Positions 46,618 through 56,775 of a stretch of 64,000 bases of DNA are shown one piece after another. The stretch is taken from assembly GCF_963667985.1 (NCBI RefSeq), contig NZ_OY764081.1, positions 1,461,599 to 1,525,598 on the forward strand, read 5' to 3'. The translations under genes were made by a program, and so were the position numbers. Numbering within the stretch: the stretch's first letter is position 1; each line of letters starts with the position of its first letter. The notes below the pieces were generated by a model. It saw only the letters and a program-made list of their open reading frames with translations. It did no database searches and was not told the origin of the DNA. The DNA comes from an uncultured Methanocorpusculum sp. (GTDB lineage Archaea; Halobacteriota; Methanomicrobia; Methanomicrobiales; Methanocorpusculaceae).

Positions 46618-48213
46618 ATGTCACGCATTTTGGCAGTAGTACTTGTACTATTCACCGTGCTGCTGGTGTTTTCCAGCGGTTGTGTGAGTCAAACGGAATC
46701 ATTGAACACAACGGAGCGTACCGTTGTCCAGGTCGATCCAGGAGCAAACCAGACGATTACGCCGGCAAATCTCAGTATTTACCATTACAACGGGTTCGGC
46801 GAATGGACCTACGGGGACGGCGTGCCGCTCACCGTACGGGACGATCTCGCAGGCGGGATGAACGCTTCGGGTGAGGGAACGGAGCTTCTTTCGTTTGCTA
46901 CGATCTCGGATATCCACATCACGGATGAGGAGTCGCCGCTTCAGGTGATCGCTCTGGGCTATCTCAGACCTTTCCCTTCGGCATACTCCCCGGTCTCGAT
47001 GTATTCGACCCAGGTTCTGAATGCCGCAGTGAAGACGATCAACAATATCAATAAAGAGAATCAGCTGGACCTTGTTCTCTCGCTTGGCGATGCGGCGAAC
47101 AATGATCAGTATAACGAACTACGCTGGTATATCGACGTTCTCGACGGAAAGACGATCACTCCGGTTTCGGGAGGAACTGCCGGGAAGGAGAATATCGATT
47201 ACCAGAAGACGTTTACGGCGGAAGGCCTGGATATGCCCTGGTATCAGACGATCGGCAATCACGATGAGTTCTTTACCGGCGTGTTTGCGATGGATGAGAA
47301 CCTCAGCAGTGTCCTCATCGGTGATACGGTCGCGAATCTGCGGCTCGATGTGACGGTGACCGGAGACACGTCGCTTACCGGCTATTATTTGGGTGTCTTT
47401 AACGGGTCGGACCCGAACGGAACGATCATCGACATGGGCAGTGTTTCCAGCTTTGCGTCGGCCCCGACCGTGATCGCGGATGCAAACCGCCACGCGATCT
47501 CGGATGACGGTGTCAGAATCGGGTTCATGCAGGAGTTTTTGAACTCGAGTTCGCTTCCGTACGGTCACGGCTATACGGAAGAGATGATCACGAATGATTT
47601 CGCGTGCTATTCGTTCGACCCGATGGAGGGCGTTCGGATCATCATGCTGGATGATACGACGGAGAACGGCTCAACGATCGGCGATATCTGGGCACACGGC
47701 CGCGGTTCGCTTGACGAGGAGCGGTTTGCCTGGCTTAAGGCCGAACTGCAGAAGGGACGGGAGGACGGCGTTTTGATGATCATCGGAGCACACATCCCGA
47801 TCGCGACGATGGAGGAAGGAGCACCTTCCGGCTGGAGTCTGAAATCGGAAGTGTCCCAGACGGAACTGATCACGGAGCTGCAGAAGTATCCGAATCTGCT
47901 GATGTGGGTCTCGGGACATAACCATATGAATACGATCCTGCCGATCGCATCCCCCGACCCGGCACATCCGGAGTACGGGTTCTGGGTCGTGGAGACGGCT
48001 TCGCTGAGGGATTTCCCGCAGGAGTTCAGGACGTTCGAGATCACGCGGTATTCCGATGAGCTTGTGGGTATCAAGACGGTGTGCGTGGATGTCGATGTGG
48101 AAGGAGACCCGCTCGCGGAGAAGTCCAGGTCGTATTCTATCGCGGTGGCACAGATGAGCGGGAAAACCGATGTCGGGATCGAGAATGCGGAGCTTCTCGT
48201 CCGGGTTAAGTGA
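46618..48213 (+). CDS. Lipoprotein metallophosphoesterase
   Basis: A 531-residue calcineurin-like phosphoesterase exported as a lipoprotein (hydrophobic 5-18, lipobox FSSGC at about 22). Metal-binding motifs are SDIHITD, SLGDAANN, IGNHDEF, GAHIP and SGHNHMN, all present and in order. Its long form with the segment GIRI/GVRIIMLDDTTENG resembles the TIGR03768 group. The substrate is unknown. A promoter-like TAGATAGTCTATTATACC sits about 40 bp upstream. Confidence 0.85.
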   Translation: MSRILAVVLVLFTVLLVFSSGCVSQTESLNTTERTVVQVDPGANQTITPANLSIYHYNGFGEWTYGDGVPLTVRDDLAGGMNASGEGTELLSFATISDIHITDEESPLQVIALGYLRPFPSAYSPVSMYSTQVLNAAVKTINNINKENQLDLVLSLGDAANNDQYNELRWYIDVLDGKTITPVSGGTAGKENIDYQKTFTAEGLDMPWYQTIGNHDEFFTGVFAMDENLSSVLIGDTVANLRLDVTVTGDTSLTGYYLGVFNGSDPNGTIIDMGSVSSFASAPTVIADANRHAISDDGVRIGFMQEFLNSSSLPYGHGYTEEMITNDFACYSFDPMEGVRIIMLDDTTENGSTIGDIWAHGRGSLDEERFAWLKAELQKGREDGVLMIIGAHIPIATMEEGAPSGWSLKSEVSQTELITELQKYPNLLMWVSGHNHMNTILPIASPDPAHPEYGFWVVETASLRDFPQEFRTFEITRYSDELVGIKTVCVDVDVEGDPLAEKSRSYSIAVAQMSGKTDVGIENAELLVRVK

Positions 48214-48334
48214 ACAGTCGGCTGAATCAATTCATACTTTTTTTCGATTTTTATTTGAAGTCGGGAAATATCTCGAGAGATGAAAAAAGGGCATGCTCTT
48301 TTCATTCTCTTTCACAGATTTCATGTATGGCCGG

Positions 48335-48492
48335 GTGCGGACACATGAAATTATTTTACCGCGAATCTCCGCGAATTCTCGCGAATCGCATTTTTCTTGC
48401 GTCGTCGTGCTCTGCTCCGGCTGATCGCCTACGCACGAATCACACGCCGTCTGGAAAAATGCTAAGGAAAAACCGGCGTGCCGGTTTTTCTT
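48335..48492 (+). repeat. Modular hairpin repeat, family B, copy 2
   Basis: GTGCGGACACATGAAA, three CGCGAAT-type units, GCATTTTTC and GAAAAATGC as paired ends around a central part, then AACCGGCGTGCCGGTT with a T-run. It is the short form lacking the 55-bp module seen at 9.66 kb. It lies at the end of the phosphoesterase gene, where the last hairpin plus T-run could terminate transcription. Confidence 0.75.
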
Positions 48493-48522
48493 ATAGGAAA
48501 CATGTCTCTCTTTTTCTGATTT

Positions 48523-48572
48523 GGGGGGGCGGGAGGGCGACTCCGGCGTGGAGCCCGACGCGGCGGAGAATC
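48523..48572 (+). repeat. Dispersed repeat, family A, copy 4
   Basis: GGGGGGGCGGGAGGGCGACT, then CCGGCGTGGAGCCCGACGCG. It is 30 bp after family B copy 2, the same order as at 9.6-9.9 kb. Confidence 0.7.
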
Positions 48573-48661
48573 CTATATTTCAATTGATTGAAAATAGACT
48601 AAGCATTCGTGCTATACAAAAAGGTTGTTGACTTTGTTCAAAAACAAAGGATACATAACTA

Positions 48662-49462
48662 TCAGGATTTTTTATCCAAATTATCATCACACGTATTTTC
48701 ACGCGAAACGGGTTTTGGAGCATGGGTAATAATTGTATGATTTGGCGTAATGAAATTTAATGTTCCATTGTATTGGTGAGATTGAACATACCGATTGTCA
48801 CCAAGATCCATAAATTCAAGTTGAAACTGAATATCAATTGGTTGAATCTCTTCCGTTAATATTGTTAAGAGAGATATGGAATCACCCTTTGCAATGGCTT
48901 TTCCTGAAAATATTTTTTGTCCATTCATCGTTAAACTGCAATCATGAGCAGAGTTATTGCCAATATTTTTCAAATTAAATTTATAGGGAAATTCACCCCA
49001 TGAGGATAAAATAACTCCCATAACATTAAATGAAAATGGGCCATAAATTGTAGGATCTGTGTTTTTCTTTAGAGATATCCCAATATCTGCTGATGGAGTC
49101 TCTTTCGAATGCACAACTATCGATTCAAGAGTGATAAAGGGCTTCAGCGAATCTATTCTTTCAGAACGTATATTCTTACGATTTTCTTCCTGAATATCTC
49201 GAGTCTGGGCATAGGAAATTAAAATAGCACAAAATGCAGCCACACCGCTGATGGAACTCCCAAAATATAGTATCATTGTCGTCTTTGTTACACCAAAGTA
49301 ACATTCGGGCAATACCTGTGCTAAGATTAACATGAGTAATATTACTAATACCAATAATAACCCAATTGTTTTAAATATGACACTTAATTCAAGTTTTACA
49401 ACTTTATTTTGCTCAGAATTATCCATCTTACTATGACATAATTTATTGAACATCTTAATCAC
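48662..49462 (-). CDS. Membrane protein with C-terminal soluble domain, unknown function
   Basis: A 266-residue AT-rich gene. Two membrane segments (about 29-51 and 63-85) are followed by a charged stretch (QTRDIQEENRKNIRSER) and a beta-rich domain. This build resembles the other orphan gene at 38.6-39.3 kb but no sequence match is evident. The start is uncertain: GTG at 49462 has GGAGG 8 bp upstream, and the in-frame ATG at 49453 has GGAGT 7 bp upstream. It lies in an accessory patch between repeats. Confidence 0.55.
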   Translation of the reverse strand: MIKMFNKLCHSKMDNSEQNKVVKLELSVIFKTIGLLLVLVILLMLILAQVLPECYFGVTKTTMILYFGSSISGVAAFCAILISYAQTRDIQEENRKNIRSERIDSLKPFITLESIVVHSKETPSADIGISLKKNTDPTIYGPFSFNVMGVILSSWGEFPYKFNLKNIGNNSAHDCSLTMNGQKIFSGKAIAKGDSISLLTILTEEIQPIDIQFQLEFMDLGDNRYVQSHQYNGTLNFITPNHTIITHAPKPVSRENTCDDNLDKKS

Positions 49463-49753
49463 TCCAGTAACCTCCAGCCTACTCCCTCACTCATCTGAAA
49501 ATTATCAACCCACAAAAATCCGTGAAAATAATATTATCTACTTCGACTGACAGGTCTGAACTTTGATGTCCTTTCGAAAACATACAAAAGCATTCTTTTG
49601 CATGATGATAAAGATGGTGTTATACCCAAATATTTGGAATCAACTACATGAAACAGATTTAATTTACGTGATGAGACAAATTATCAATATATTTTCCGCC
49701 CTAAAATACCAAAAATACCTTTAATACCCTACAGCACAAAAACACAACGTACA
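49463..49753. other. AT-rich intergenic region
   Basis: About 290 bp between divergent accessory genes. It has AT-rich promoter-like stretches and no recognised repeat, RNA or gene. Confidence 0.4.
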
Positions 49754-50863
49754 ATGGAACCACTTCCAATCAATAATATATCTATCAAAGGCTGGAAATC
49801 CATCAAAAGTGTTCAGGTTACCTTAGGTAAAATCAACATTCTCTTAGGGGCAAACGGATCCGGAAAAAGCAGTTTCCTCTCTGCCTTCGGGCTTTTTGAT
49901 GCCGCATCCGAAAACCGCAAACACCTTCAGAATTATATCGAAAAAAATGGAGGGGCAAATCAAAACTTCCACTATGGAACAAAAACCACAGATAAAGTAA
50001 TAATCGATATCAAAATCGAAAATCAATACCAGTTTAACTATGTCCTGATGGCGGGAAAGGATGACAACATTATAGTAAAAAACAACCCTGATCTCAAATT
50101 ATTCCCTGAAAGAAATAACATTGTCCGCTCTGAAGTTGCTGAATACGAACATCTATCCGATCTCAAAGAAAAACTCAATCAACTCCAAACCCACTTAATA
50201 ATCTACCACTTTCAGGACACGGGAGATACATCCCCATTAAAGCGGGTCTCCGGCATATTCCAGACCAGATATCTCCATCCCGACGGAGACAATCTCGCGG
50301 CATTCCTCTGCGAAATCAAAAATAACTATCCCAAAAACTACGACAGCATCATCACTGCAATCCAATTTGCCTTCCCTGACTTCAAAGACTTTATTTTCCA
50401 GAAAACGGGAGAAACTGTCAGACTCCTCTGGAACGACAATAATGTAGAACACTATGACTTCCCCCTTTCCGCCTTCTCCGTTGGGACGTTGAGATTCATT
50501 GCTCTCTCCACCCTCCTCTTACAGCCCAACCCCCCTACATTCAACTTCACGAATTTGAAGCCCTTCTTTGAAGCCCTTCTTTTCTCCAGCATTGATACCA
50601 TAAACAATACCCTCCAAAACGCTACACCATCAACATTGAGCAAACTAAAAACTGTTCTTCATACATTTGGCGAACCTGAAAACATAGACACACATAAAGG
50701 TCCATCAGTTCATCTTAAGGAAATTTACGAGAATCAATACCAGAAAATCTATCATGGAATTCCTATTGCAGAGAATATTGGACTCAAGGTAATACGAGAA
50801 AAATGTCCTCATTTTGACAGTTGGCTAAAAAAGCTCGAAGAATACGCTCGTTCTCCTCGCTGA
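49754..50863 (+). CDS. Chimeric AAA ATPase / DUF4276-like protein (rearranged)
   Basis: A 369-residue reading frame. Residues 1 to about 262 match the first part of an AAA_21/RecF-like ATPase: Walker A GANGSGKSS (32-40) and FSVGTLRFIALSTLLLQPNP, the region just before Walker B. The Walker B and His switch then fail to appear. From about residue 271 the sequence is instead like the C-terminal part of DUF4276 proteins: FEALLFS, FGEPENIDTHKGPS, then IAENIGLKVIREKCPHFDSW. A 13-bp tandem duplication (50554-50579) joins the two frames. The ATPase cannot hydrolyse ATP normally, so this is probably a dead or altered remnant of a two-gene ATPase + DUF4276 pair. Confidence 0.7.
   Translation: MEPLPINNISIKGWKSIKSVQVTLGKINILLGANGSGKSSFLSAFGLFDAASENRKHLQNYIEKNGGANQNFHYGTKTTDKVIIDIKIENQYQFNYVLMAGKDDNIIVKNNPDLKLFPERNNIVRSEVAEYEHLSDLKEKLNQLQTHLIIYHFQDTGDTSPLKRVSGIFQTRYLHPDGDNLAAFLCEIKNNYPKNYDSIITAIQFAFPDFKDFIFQKTGETVRLLWNDNNVEHYDFPLSAFSVGTLRFIALSTLLLQPNPPTFNFTNLKPFFEALLFSSIDTINNTLQNATPSTLSKLKTVLHTFGEPENIDTHKGPSVHLKEIYENQYQKIYHGIPIAENIGLKVIREKCPHFDSWLKKLEEYARSPR
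50554..50579 (+). repeat. 13-bp tandem duplication at the fusion junction
   Basis: TTTGAAGCCCTTC twice in a row. Removing one copy puts PYIQLHEFEALLFS in one frame, which is how DUF4276 proteins run at this point; the duplication shifts that frame into the ATPase frame. Confidence 0.8.
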
Positions 50864-50974
50864 ACTGTATCCAGTCATTCCAAAAATAATGTGATGTACA
50901 TCACATAATTTTCACGAATTATGTGATGAAACTCACACAATTTTATTTATGGCTGAATATACCGTCCAACCTGC

Positions 50975-51075
50975 CCGTCCGTAAGGCAAAGCCTTGTTCG
51001 CAAATCAAAGCCCATCCCGCCCTCGCAAATCAAAGATTTGCTCGCCTGAGGTCGTCTGCTTTCAGCATCCGACCC
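50975..51075 (-). repeat. Modular hairpin repeat, family C, copy 1 (inverted)
   Basis: On the minus strand: GGGTCGGATGC, GAAAGCAGACGACCTCAG, GAGCAAATCTTTGATTTGCG (a hairpin), GGCGGGATG, then TTTGATTTGCGAACAAGG. The same modules with insertions occur at 60106-60256. It lies upstream of cdc48. Confidence 0.65.
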
Positions 51076-51139
51076 GGCACCAAAAAAACCTGCCAAAACA
51101 GATCAATTAATTATCGACTCCGTATCATATACCTGTATC

Positions 51140-53620
51140 ATGCCGACAATATCACTCAAGGTCGACAGTGCCTACCCCGAAGATCAGGGAAGCGGGAAGG
51201 CACGTCTTGACCCGGCCTCCATGCAGGCGCTCGATGTTACGCCGGGCGATATCGTTAGGATCACCGGAAAATCGGTCACCGTTGCCAAAGTCTGGCGCTC
51301 CTTTGAAACCGACTGGGGCCAGGACAAGATCCGGATCGATAAATATACCCGGGTCAATGCCGGCGTCAATCCCGGAGACCGGGTAAGCGTTGAAAAGATC
51401 GAAGAACAGATCCCCGCATCATCCGTCACCCTCATCCCCCCGACCGAGATCTCCCCCGTATTCCCTGACGAAGACGACGAATACCTCCTCTCCTTAATCA
51501 ACTTCCCCGTCTCGCTTGGCGATATCATCCCGGTGAAGACCTACCACCCGGGGCCGCCCGTCGAACTCAAAGTATCGAAGATCGAGCCGGAAAACGCCAG
51601 TATTCTGACGAAAACCACCGAACTCATCCTCGAAGAGGAAGAGGGATTCGCCTGCACCCAGTCGATAACCTACGAAGACATCGGCGGGCTGAAAGGCGAA
51701 CTGCGCCGGGTCCGCGAAATGATCGAACTGCCGCTCCGCCATCCCGAACTCTTCGAGACGCTCGGGATCGAGCCTCCAAAGGGCGTTCTCCTCTACGGAC
51801 CGCCCGGAACCGGCAAGACCCTCATTGCCAAGGCCGTGGCAAATGAAAGCGGGGCACACTTCATCTCCATCGCAGGCCCCGAGATCATCTCCAAATACTA
51901 CGGAGAGTCCGAGCAGAAACTGCGCGAGATCTTCGAAGAAGCCGAAGAGAACGCCCCGTCGATCATCTTCATCGACGAACTCGACTCCATCGCCCCGAAG
52001 CGTGAAGACGTGAACGGCGAGGTCGAACGCCGCGTCGTTGCCCAGCTTCTGACCATGCTCGACGGCATTTCGGAAAGGGGTCAGGTCATCGTGATCGGCG
52101 CGACCAACCGGCCGGACGCCGTGGATCCTGCGCTCCGCAGACCCGGACGGTTCGACCGGGAGATCGAGATCGGCGTTCCAAGCGACGCGGACCGGATGGA
52201 GATCCTGCAGATCCACACCAAAAACATGCCGTTTGAAGGCATGGCGAAACTCAAATCCATGCGTAAGGACGACACGGACGAAAAAGCGCTCGAACGCGAA
52301 CTGGCGCTCTACGAACAGTCCCGCGACAAACTTCTCGCAACGCTTGCCGCCCTTTCCAAAGGATTCGTCGGCGCCGATCTGGCCGCCCTTGCACGAGAAG
52401 CGGCGATCCGTGCCCTTCGCCGGCAGATCGATGTCGCCAACCTCGAGACGGAAAAGATTTCGGACGAGATCCTTGGAAAACTCGAGGTCACGACGGCCGA
52501 TTTCCTCGCCGCGTCACGCGAGGTATCGCCGTCAGCGATGCGGGAGATCGCTCTTGAAACTGCCGACATCTCCTGGTCGGACATCGGCGGATGCCGTGAA
52601 GCGATCCGGGACGTGCGTGAGTCGATCGAGTATCCGCTCACGAAAAAGGATTCGTTCGAGCGGCTCGGGATCAAACCGCCCAAAGGCGTTCTGCTCTTCG
52701 GGCCTCCCGGAACCGGCAAGACGCTGATCGCCAAGGCCATAGCGCATGAAAGCGGGGCGAACTTCATCGCGATCAAAGGCCCCGAAATGCTGTCCAAATG
52801 GGTGGGCGAGTCCGAAAAGGCCGTCCGGGACATCTTCAAAAAGGCCCGGCAGGTCGCTCCGTCGATCATCTTCTTCGACGAACTCGACTCGCTGACGCCG
52901 GTACGGGGAGGCGGGGACGGGAACCGGGCGACGGAGAACGTGCTGAACCAGATCCTAACCGAAATGGACGGGATCGAGGAGCTCAACGACGTGGCGATCC
53001 TGGCGGCGTCCAATAGACCCGACATCATCGACCCGGCGCTTCTGAGAAGCGGACGCTTCGACCGGCTCGTCTATATCGCTGAACCGAGCGAAGCGGACAG
53101 AGCCGACATACTTTCGGTCCATCTGCGAAACATGCCGATCGAAGGATCGGTCTTCGAAGATACGGTGGCCGCCCTTTCGGGAATCGACGACCCCTCACTT
53201 CAAGCGGTCTGTGCAAAATTCGCCGGAAAGAGCGTGACCGCCAAACAGCTGACGGCGGCCGCAAAGAAGTACGAGAAGGGCCCTTCCCTCTCACTGCGGG
53301 ATGAAAAACAGCGGATCGGTGCGGCTCTCCTAGCTCAGGGGGCCGTGCTGAAGGACCCGGTAAAAACGGATCTGATCGAAAGCCTTGCAAAAGAAACGGC
53401 AGGATATGTCGGGTCGGATCTGGAGGGACTCTGCCGCGAAGCCGCAATGCAGGCCCTTCGCCGCGGAGCGTCCGCCGTTTCGGAGGCAGACTTTGCCGAA
53501 GCAAAGAAACGGATCAACCCGACCATGAGTGATAGGGTGCGGGAGTATTACCAGGCCATCTCCCAGAAGTTCAAGGGCGGCCTCCCGAAAGAAGTGCAGG
53601 ATCTCGTCGCCTATCAGTGA
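51140..53620 (+). CDS. cdc48: CDC48/p97-type double AAA+ ATPase
   Basis: An 826-residue unfoldase. The N-domain (double-psi barrel) begins [20 protein letters not shown]1 has [17 protein letters not shown] and [16 protein letters not shown]2 has [17 protein letters not shown] and [15 protein letters not shown]. Both Walker motifs and the sensor regions are intact. Compared with typical archaeal CDC48 it has extra charged stretches in the D1 lid ([20 protein letters not shown]) and the D2 lid. The C-terminus ends AYQ, a loose HbYX motif that could dock onto the proteasome. TTAATTATC about 30 bp upstream of the ATG suggests a short leader. Convergent with pelota, 1 bp apart. Confidence 0.93.
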   Translation: MPTISLKVDSAYPEDQGSGKARLDPASMQALDVTPGDIVRITGKSVTVAKVWRSFETDWGQDKIRIDKYTRVNAGVNPGDRVSVEKIEEQIPASSVTLIPPTEISPVFPDEDDEYLLSLINFPVSLGDIIPVKTYHPGPPVELKVSKIEPENASILTKTTELILEEEEGFACTQSITYEDIGGLKGELRRVREMIELPLRHPELFETLGIEPPKGVLLYGPPGTGKTLIAKAVANESGAHFISIAGPEIISKYYGESEQKLREIFEEAEENAPSIIFIDELDSIAPKREDVNGEVERRVVAQLLTMLDGISERGQVIVIGATNRPDAVDPALRRPGRFDREIEIGVPSDADRMEILQIHTKNMPFEGMAKLKSMRKDDTDEKALERELALYEQSRDKLLATLAALSKGFVGADLAALAREAAIRALRRQIDVANLETEKISDEILGKLEVTTADFLAASREVSPSAMREIALETADISWSDIGGCREAIRDVRESIEYPLTKKDSFERLGIKPPKGVLLFGPPGTGKTLIAKAIAHESGANFIAIKGPEMLSKWVGESEKAVRDIFKKARQVAPSIIFFDELDSLTPVRGGGDGNRATENVLNQILTEMDGIEELNDVAILAASNRPDIIDPALLRSGRFDRLVYIAEPSEADRADILSVHLRNMPIEGSVFEDTVAALSGIDDPSLQAVCAKFAGKSVTAKQLTAAAKKYEKGPSLSLRDEKQRIGAALLAQGAVLKDPVKTDLIESLAKETAGYVGSDLEGLCREAAMQALRRGASAVSEADFAEAKKRINPTMSDRVREYYQAISQKFKGGLPKEVQDLVAYQ

Positions 53621-53621
53621 T

Positions 53622-54650
53622 TCAGATCCGGTAACGCAGCAGAGCGGCGATCCCACCGAGACCAACGAGCCGGGTTCCCGGTTCGAACTCGGTCGAGAGG
53701 ACAACGACGGTCGCACCGAGCCTTTCGCCCCCCTCGATCATTTTTTCGATACTTGAGTTTTTTACAAACGAGTCGGCGACGAGGATCGTCTCGGCGGCTC
53801 CGTAATCGATCGCCTGGCGAACCTCGTTTTTCCCGTAGGCGACGGCCCCGTTCTGCCCGACTCTCAGAAACACCTCGTCCATGAACGAGACCTCTTTTGC
53901 GAGCTGGAGATCCTCGGCGACCCTGGATAAGACGCCGTTTCCAATAGCCTCCTGGACCGCCCCGTAGCCGCACCGCCGTGTATCGGCGATGAGCATTCGT
54001 TCGGCGATCTCCTGCGCCTTGGTTTTTGCGAACTTGACGAAGTCCTCTTTCACGAATCCGGGGCCGGCGACCACGATCGAGCCGGTGACTTTCTCAAGAA
54101 ACGACAGCAGTTCGGCAAAAAGCGCCTGCCTTGAGTCGAGCTCGGCGGTTTTTCCGCTGCCGACCGTGAGGGTCGTAATCCGCTCGGGTCCGTACTGCCT
54201 GACCCGGTAGAGTTCGGCTTCCCCGTCCTCGATCGCCACGATGTGGACCACGCCGTGGACCGAGGAGGAGACCGCACGTTCCAGACGGGCAAGGTCGATC
54301 TGCCGCCACTGCCGGACCACGCTTATCTCGTAGCCGGCCTCGATATTGAGCGTGTGATGCTGGCCCATGTCCGGCCCGTAACTGATGATGCCGAAGACCC
54401 GAAGTCTTGACGATTCCGGGACGAACTCCACCTTCTCGCACTTCACGCCGATCTTGACCGGACGCTTCTCGAGTTTCTCCGAACGCAGTTTGTCGTTTGG
54501 TCCGTCCACGGTCCGAAGCGTGACGGCATACACGGTGTTTCCGGGCGTTATCAGATGCGAAAGATGCCAGAGATCGTCGATCGACTCCGGCATGAGTTTA
54601 TACTCGCCGAATCCGTCTTTTTTCAGCGGTTCGGGCATCTCCGCCTTCAT
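53622..54650 (-). CDS. pelA: Pelota (aPelota), ribosome rescue factor
   Basis: A 342-residue Dom34/Pelota homolog, an eRF1-like protein without the GGQ motif that splits stalled ribosomes together with ABCE1 and aEF1A. The N-terminal Sm-fold domain includes DDLWHLSHLITPGNTV. The central domain has VAGPGFVKEDF and the C-terminal domain EVRQAIDYGAAETILVAD. All three domains are complete. Its ATG overlaps the stop of the RqcH/NEMF gene by 4 bp, so the two are co-translated. Confidence 0.94.
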   Translation of the reverse strand: MKAEMPEPLKKDGFGEYKLMPESIDDLWHLSHLITPGNTVYAVTLRTVDGPNDKLRSEKLEKRPVKIGVKCEKVEFVPESSRLRVFGIISYGPDMGQHHTLNIEAGYEISVVRQWRQIDLARLERAVSSSVHGVVHIVAIEDGEAELYRVRQYGPERITTLTVGSGKTAELDSRQALFAELLSFLEKVTGSIVVAGPGFVKEDFVKFAKTKAQEIAERMLIADTRRCGYGAVQEAIGNGVLSRVAEDLQLAKEVSFMDEVFLRVGQNGAVAYGKNEVRQAIDYGAAETILVADSFVKNSSIEKMIEGGERLGATVVVLSTEFEPGTRLVGLGGIAALLRYRI

Positions 54651-56572
54651 TCGCGGTCAGCTCCCTGGGCCGGCTCCTTGAGATCGGATCCGCCCGGCGG
54701 CACGAACGCGGCCACGCCCTCTGTATTCAGGATCGCCTTGAGCGCTTTCTGCTCGCTTTCGGGCACCGCCTCTTTGAGTTTTCGAAGCACCTTCTTTGCC
54801 ACATCGTTCCCTTCAAACGTTCCGGGAACGAGGCGCACCGAGTGAGAGGTCAGCGGCTCGATCGCGGAAGGCGTTCCGCCGATGACGGCAAGGACCGGTT
54901 CGGTCCTGACCCCGATCGCGATCTCGAGCGGAACGTCTTTGTAGATCTTTCTCTCGCCTCGAATGACGAACGAACCATGCGCCACATACTCTCCCGATTC
55001 GGGCGTTTTGCTCACTTGGCTTGGGGAGGCCGCGATCACATCGACGGATGCCCCGCCTCCGGCCCAGGCCCGCGAGTAGGACGCCGCAAACTGGACCGCC
55101 TGATCCATGCGTTCGGTTGCGCCTTTGACGATCACCGCGGACGCTCCGAAGACGTCGGCGTGGAGGAAGGTGTCTTTGCCTTCCATATACTTCTTGACGA
55201 GTTCTTCGTTCTGGTCGGCATTTCGGCCGCCGATCACGAGAACGCCGTCGGACGTCTCCATCCACCGGAAACGGTGATACCATTTCGGCTTCAGCCGCCC
55301 GGGTCCGGCCGCCTTCTTCTTTTCGGCATGCACGATGCCGGCCTCCATCGCCCGAAGTGCTCCCGCCTTCTTCGCCCGGAACTTTTTCACGACGGCGAAG
55401 TATCTGCCGACGTTTGCTTCCAGACTCTCGTGCACGAAGATCGTGACCTTGTGCTTTTCCTGCAGGTCGATAACGACCGACGCATTCTTCGGATCCACCG
55501 AGATGATCCGTTTTGCGGCGGGAAGGTCGCTCTTTTTGATCACGGCCGCGATATCCTGCCAGGAAAGTTTCTGACTTGCGGCCGCAAGAACGTCGATCGT
55601 CTCCTGGACCTCGCCGTAATGCGAGTAGATGATCTCCGAGATCTCCGTTGCCTCGGCGATCTTTTTGTCGAAGTTGACGACCGTAGCTTCCTGCTGTTTT
55701 CTAATCCGCTCCTCTTTGGAGAGTTTGATCTTCTGCTCGATGACCTTCTCGGCAAACGGTTTTGGATAGAACGCTTCGAGTGCCTGCGAGAAGGTGGCGA
55801 AGTGTTCTTTCGGCTCACGGACAAGTGAGGGGAACGGGAACGCCCCTTTCGCGTCGATCACCGGATCGCGTCCTTCGGTCAGCCGGGCGATCCATGACTT
55901 CATCGCTTCATAGACCGGGAGAAGCTGGGCATCGGTCGCGAATTTACAGGGCATCGACTTCGAGACGCCGGAGAGATGGCAGATCTCTTCAGAGGGGATG
56001 CCGCCAAGCTGGAGTTTTGTTGCGAGAGCCCGCACGATATCGTTCTCGTCGGCGGTGATCTTCTCCTTGAACTCCTCGAACGTCAGCCTCTCGGGCCAGA
56101 CGGCCTCGATAGAATACTCTGCGCCGCCGACGATCTCACGGTCCCTGAACCGCCGCTGGGCAAGGGCATTGATGATCGTGAACTTCTCGTCGGTTAAGAT
56201 CAGATTTCCTTCATCGAAGAGTTCGATGATCAGCTTATACTCCGACGGCCCTTTGCCGATCGTGATGATGATGACCCGCTCGATCGCCTTCTGCTCGATA
56301 TTGAGGACCTTGCCCCCCTCGATGTATTTTCGAAGATACATCGAGAATCCGGACGGGTTTTTCGGCGCCGGCGGCAGTTCGGAGACGAGATGCGCCCGAA
56401 TGCCCCTCACCACATACAGAAGATGGCGTGCCTTCTCCTCGCCGTTTAAGCGGAACCCAAACGAAGTATTGTCGTACTGATATATTTTCCCGATCCAGAG
56501 CGGCAAAAGCGCGGCAAGCTCCGCTGTCATCGCTTTTACGTCCGCTCCGCTCATCCCTTGTATCGTCGCCAT
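54647..56572 (-). CDS. rqcH: NEMF/RqcH-type ribosome quality control protein
   Basis: A 641-residue NFACT protein. NFACT-N with GMSGADVKAMTAELAALLP at the start, a helix-hairpin-helix/coiled-coil middle (EERIRKQQEATVVNFDKKIA) and NFACT-R (KPKWYHRFRWMETSDGVLVI, DTFLHADVFGASAVIVKG) are present. In Bacteria and Eukarya these proteins bind peptidyl-tRNA on the obstructed large subunit and drive tailing of the chain (known for the family). First gene of a two-gene operon with pelota. A box A-like GTTTATAG is about 35 bp upstream of the ATG at 56572. Confidence 0.92.
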   Translation of the reverse strand: MATIQGMSGADVKAMTAELAALLPLWIGKIYQYDNTSFGFRLNGEEKARHLLYVVRGIRAHLVSELPPAPKNPSGFSMYLRKYIEGGKVLNIEQKAIERVIIITIGKGPSEYKLIIELFDEGNLILTDEKFTIINALAQRRFRDREIVGGAEYSIEAVWPERLTFEEFKEKITADENDIVRALATKLQLGGIPSEEICHLSGVSKSMPCKFATDAQLLPVYEAMKSWIARLTEGRDPVIDAKGAFPFPSLVREPKEHFATFSQALEAFYPKPFAEKVIEQKIKLSKEERIRKQQEATVVNFDKKIAEATEISEIIYSHYGEVQETIDVLAAASQKLSWQDIAAVIKKSDLPAAKRIISVDPKNASVVIDLQEKHKVTIFVHESLEANVGRYFAVVKKFRAKKAGALRAMEAGIVHAEKKKAAGPGRLKPKWYHRFRWMETSDGVLVIGGRNADQNEELVKKYMEGKDTFLHADVFGASAVIVKGATERMDQAVQFAASYSRAWAGGGASVDVIAASPSQVSKTPESGEYVAHGSFVIRGERKIYKDVPLEIAIGVRTEPVLAVIGGTPSAIEPLTSHSVRLVPGTFEGNDVAKKVLRKLKEAVPESEQKALKAILNTEGVAAFVPPGGSDLKEPAQGADRE

Positions 56573-56775
56573 TCTTTGCTAACATACATAGGATGTACAG
56601 AACTATAAACCGACCCTGCATTTTTGCGCCCGGACGGCGGGTTTTTGGATCCGGCAGGTCTTCCCTTTCAAAAAAGACCGGTCAGGCGCGCTGCATCAAT
56701 GGCGGGACATAACAGATAACATAGATAAGACCTGAATAATAATATAATCAGACTGAAAAATCGCGGAGATATCAT

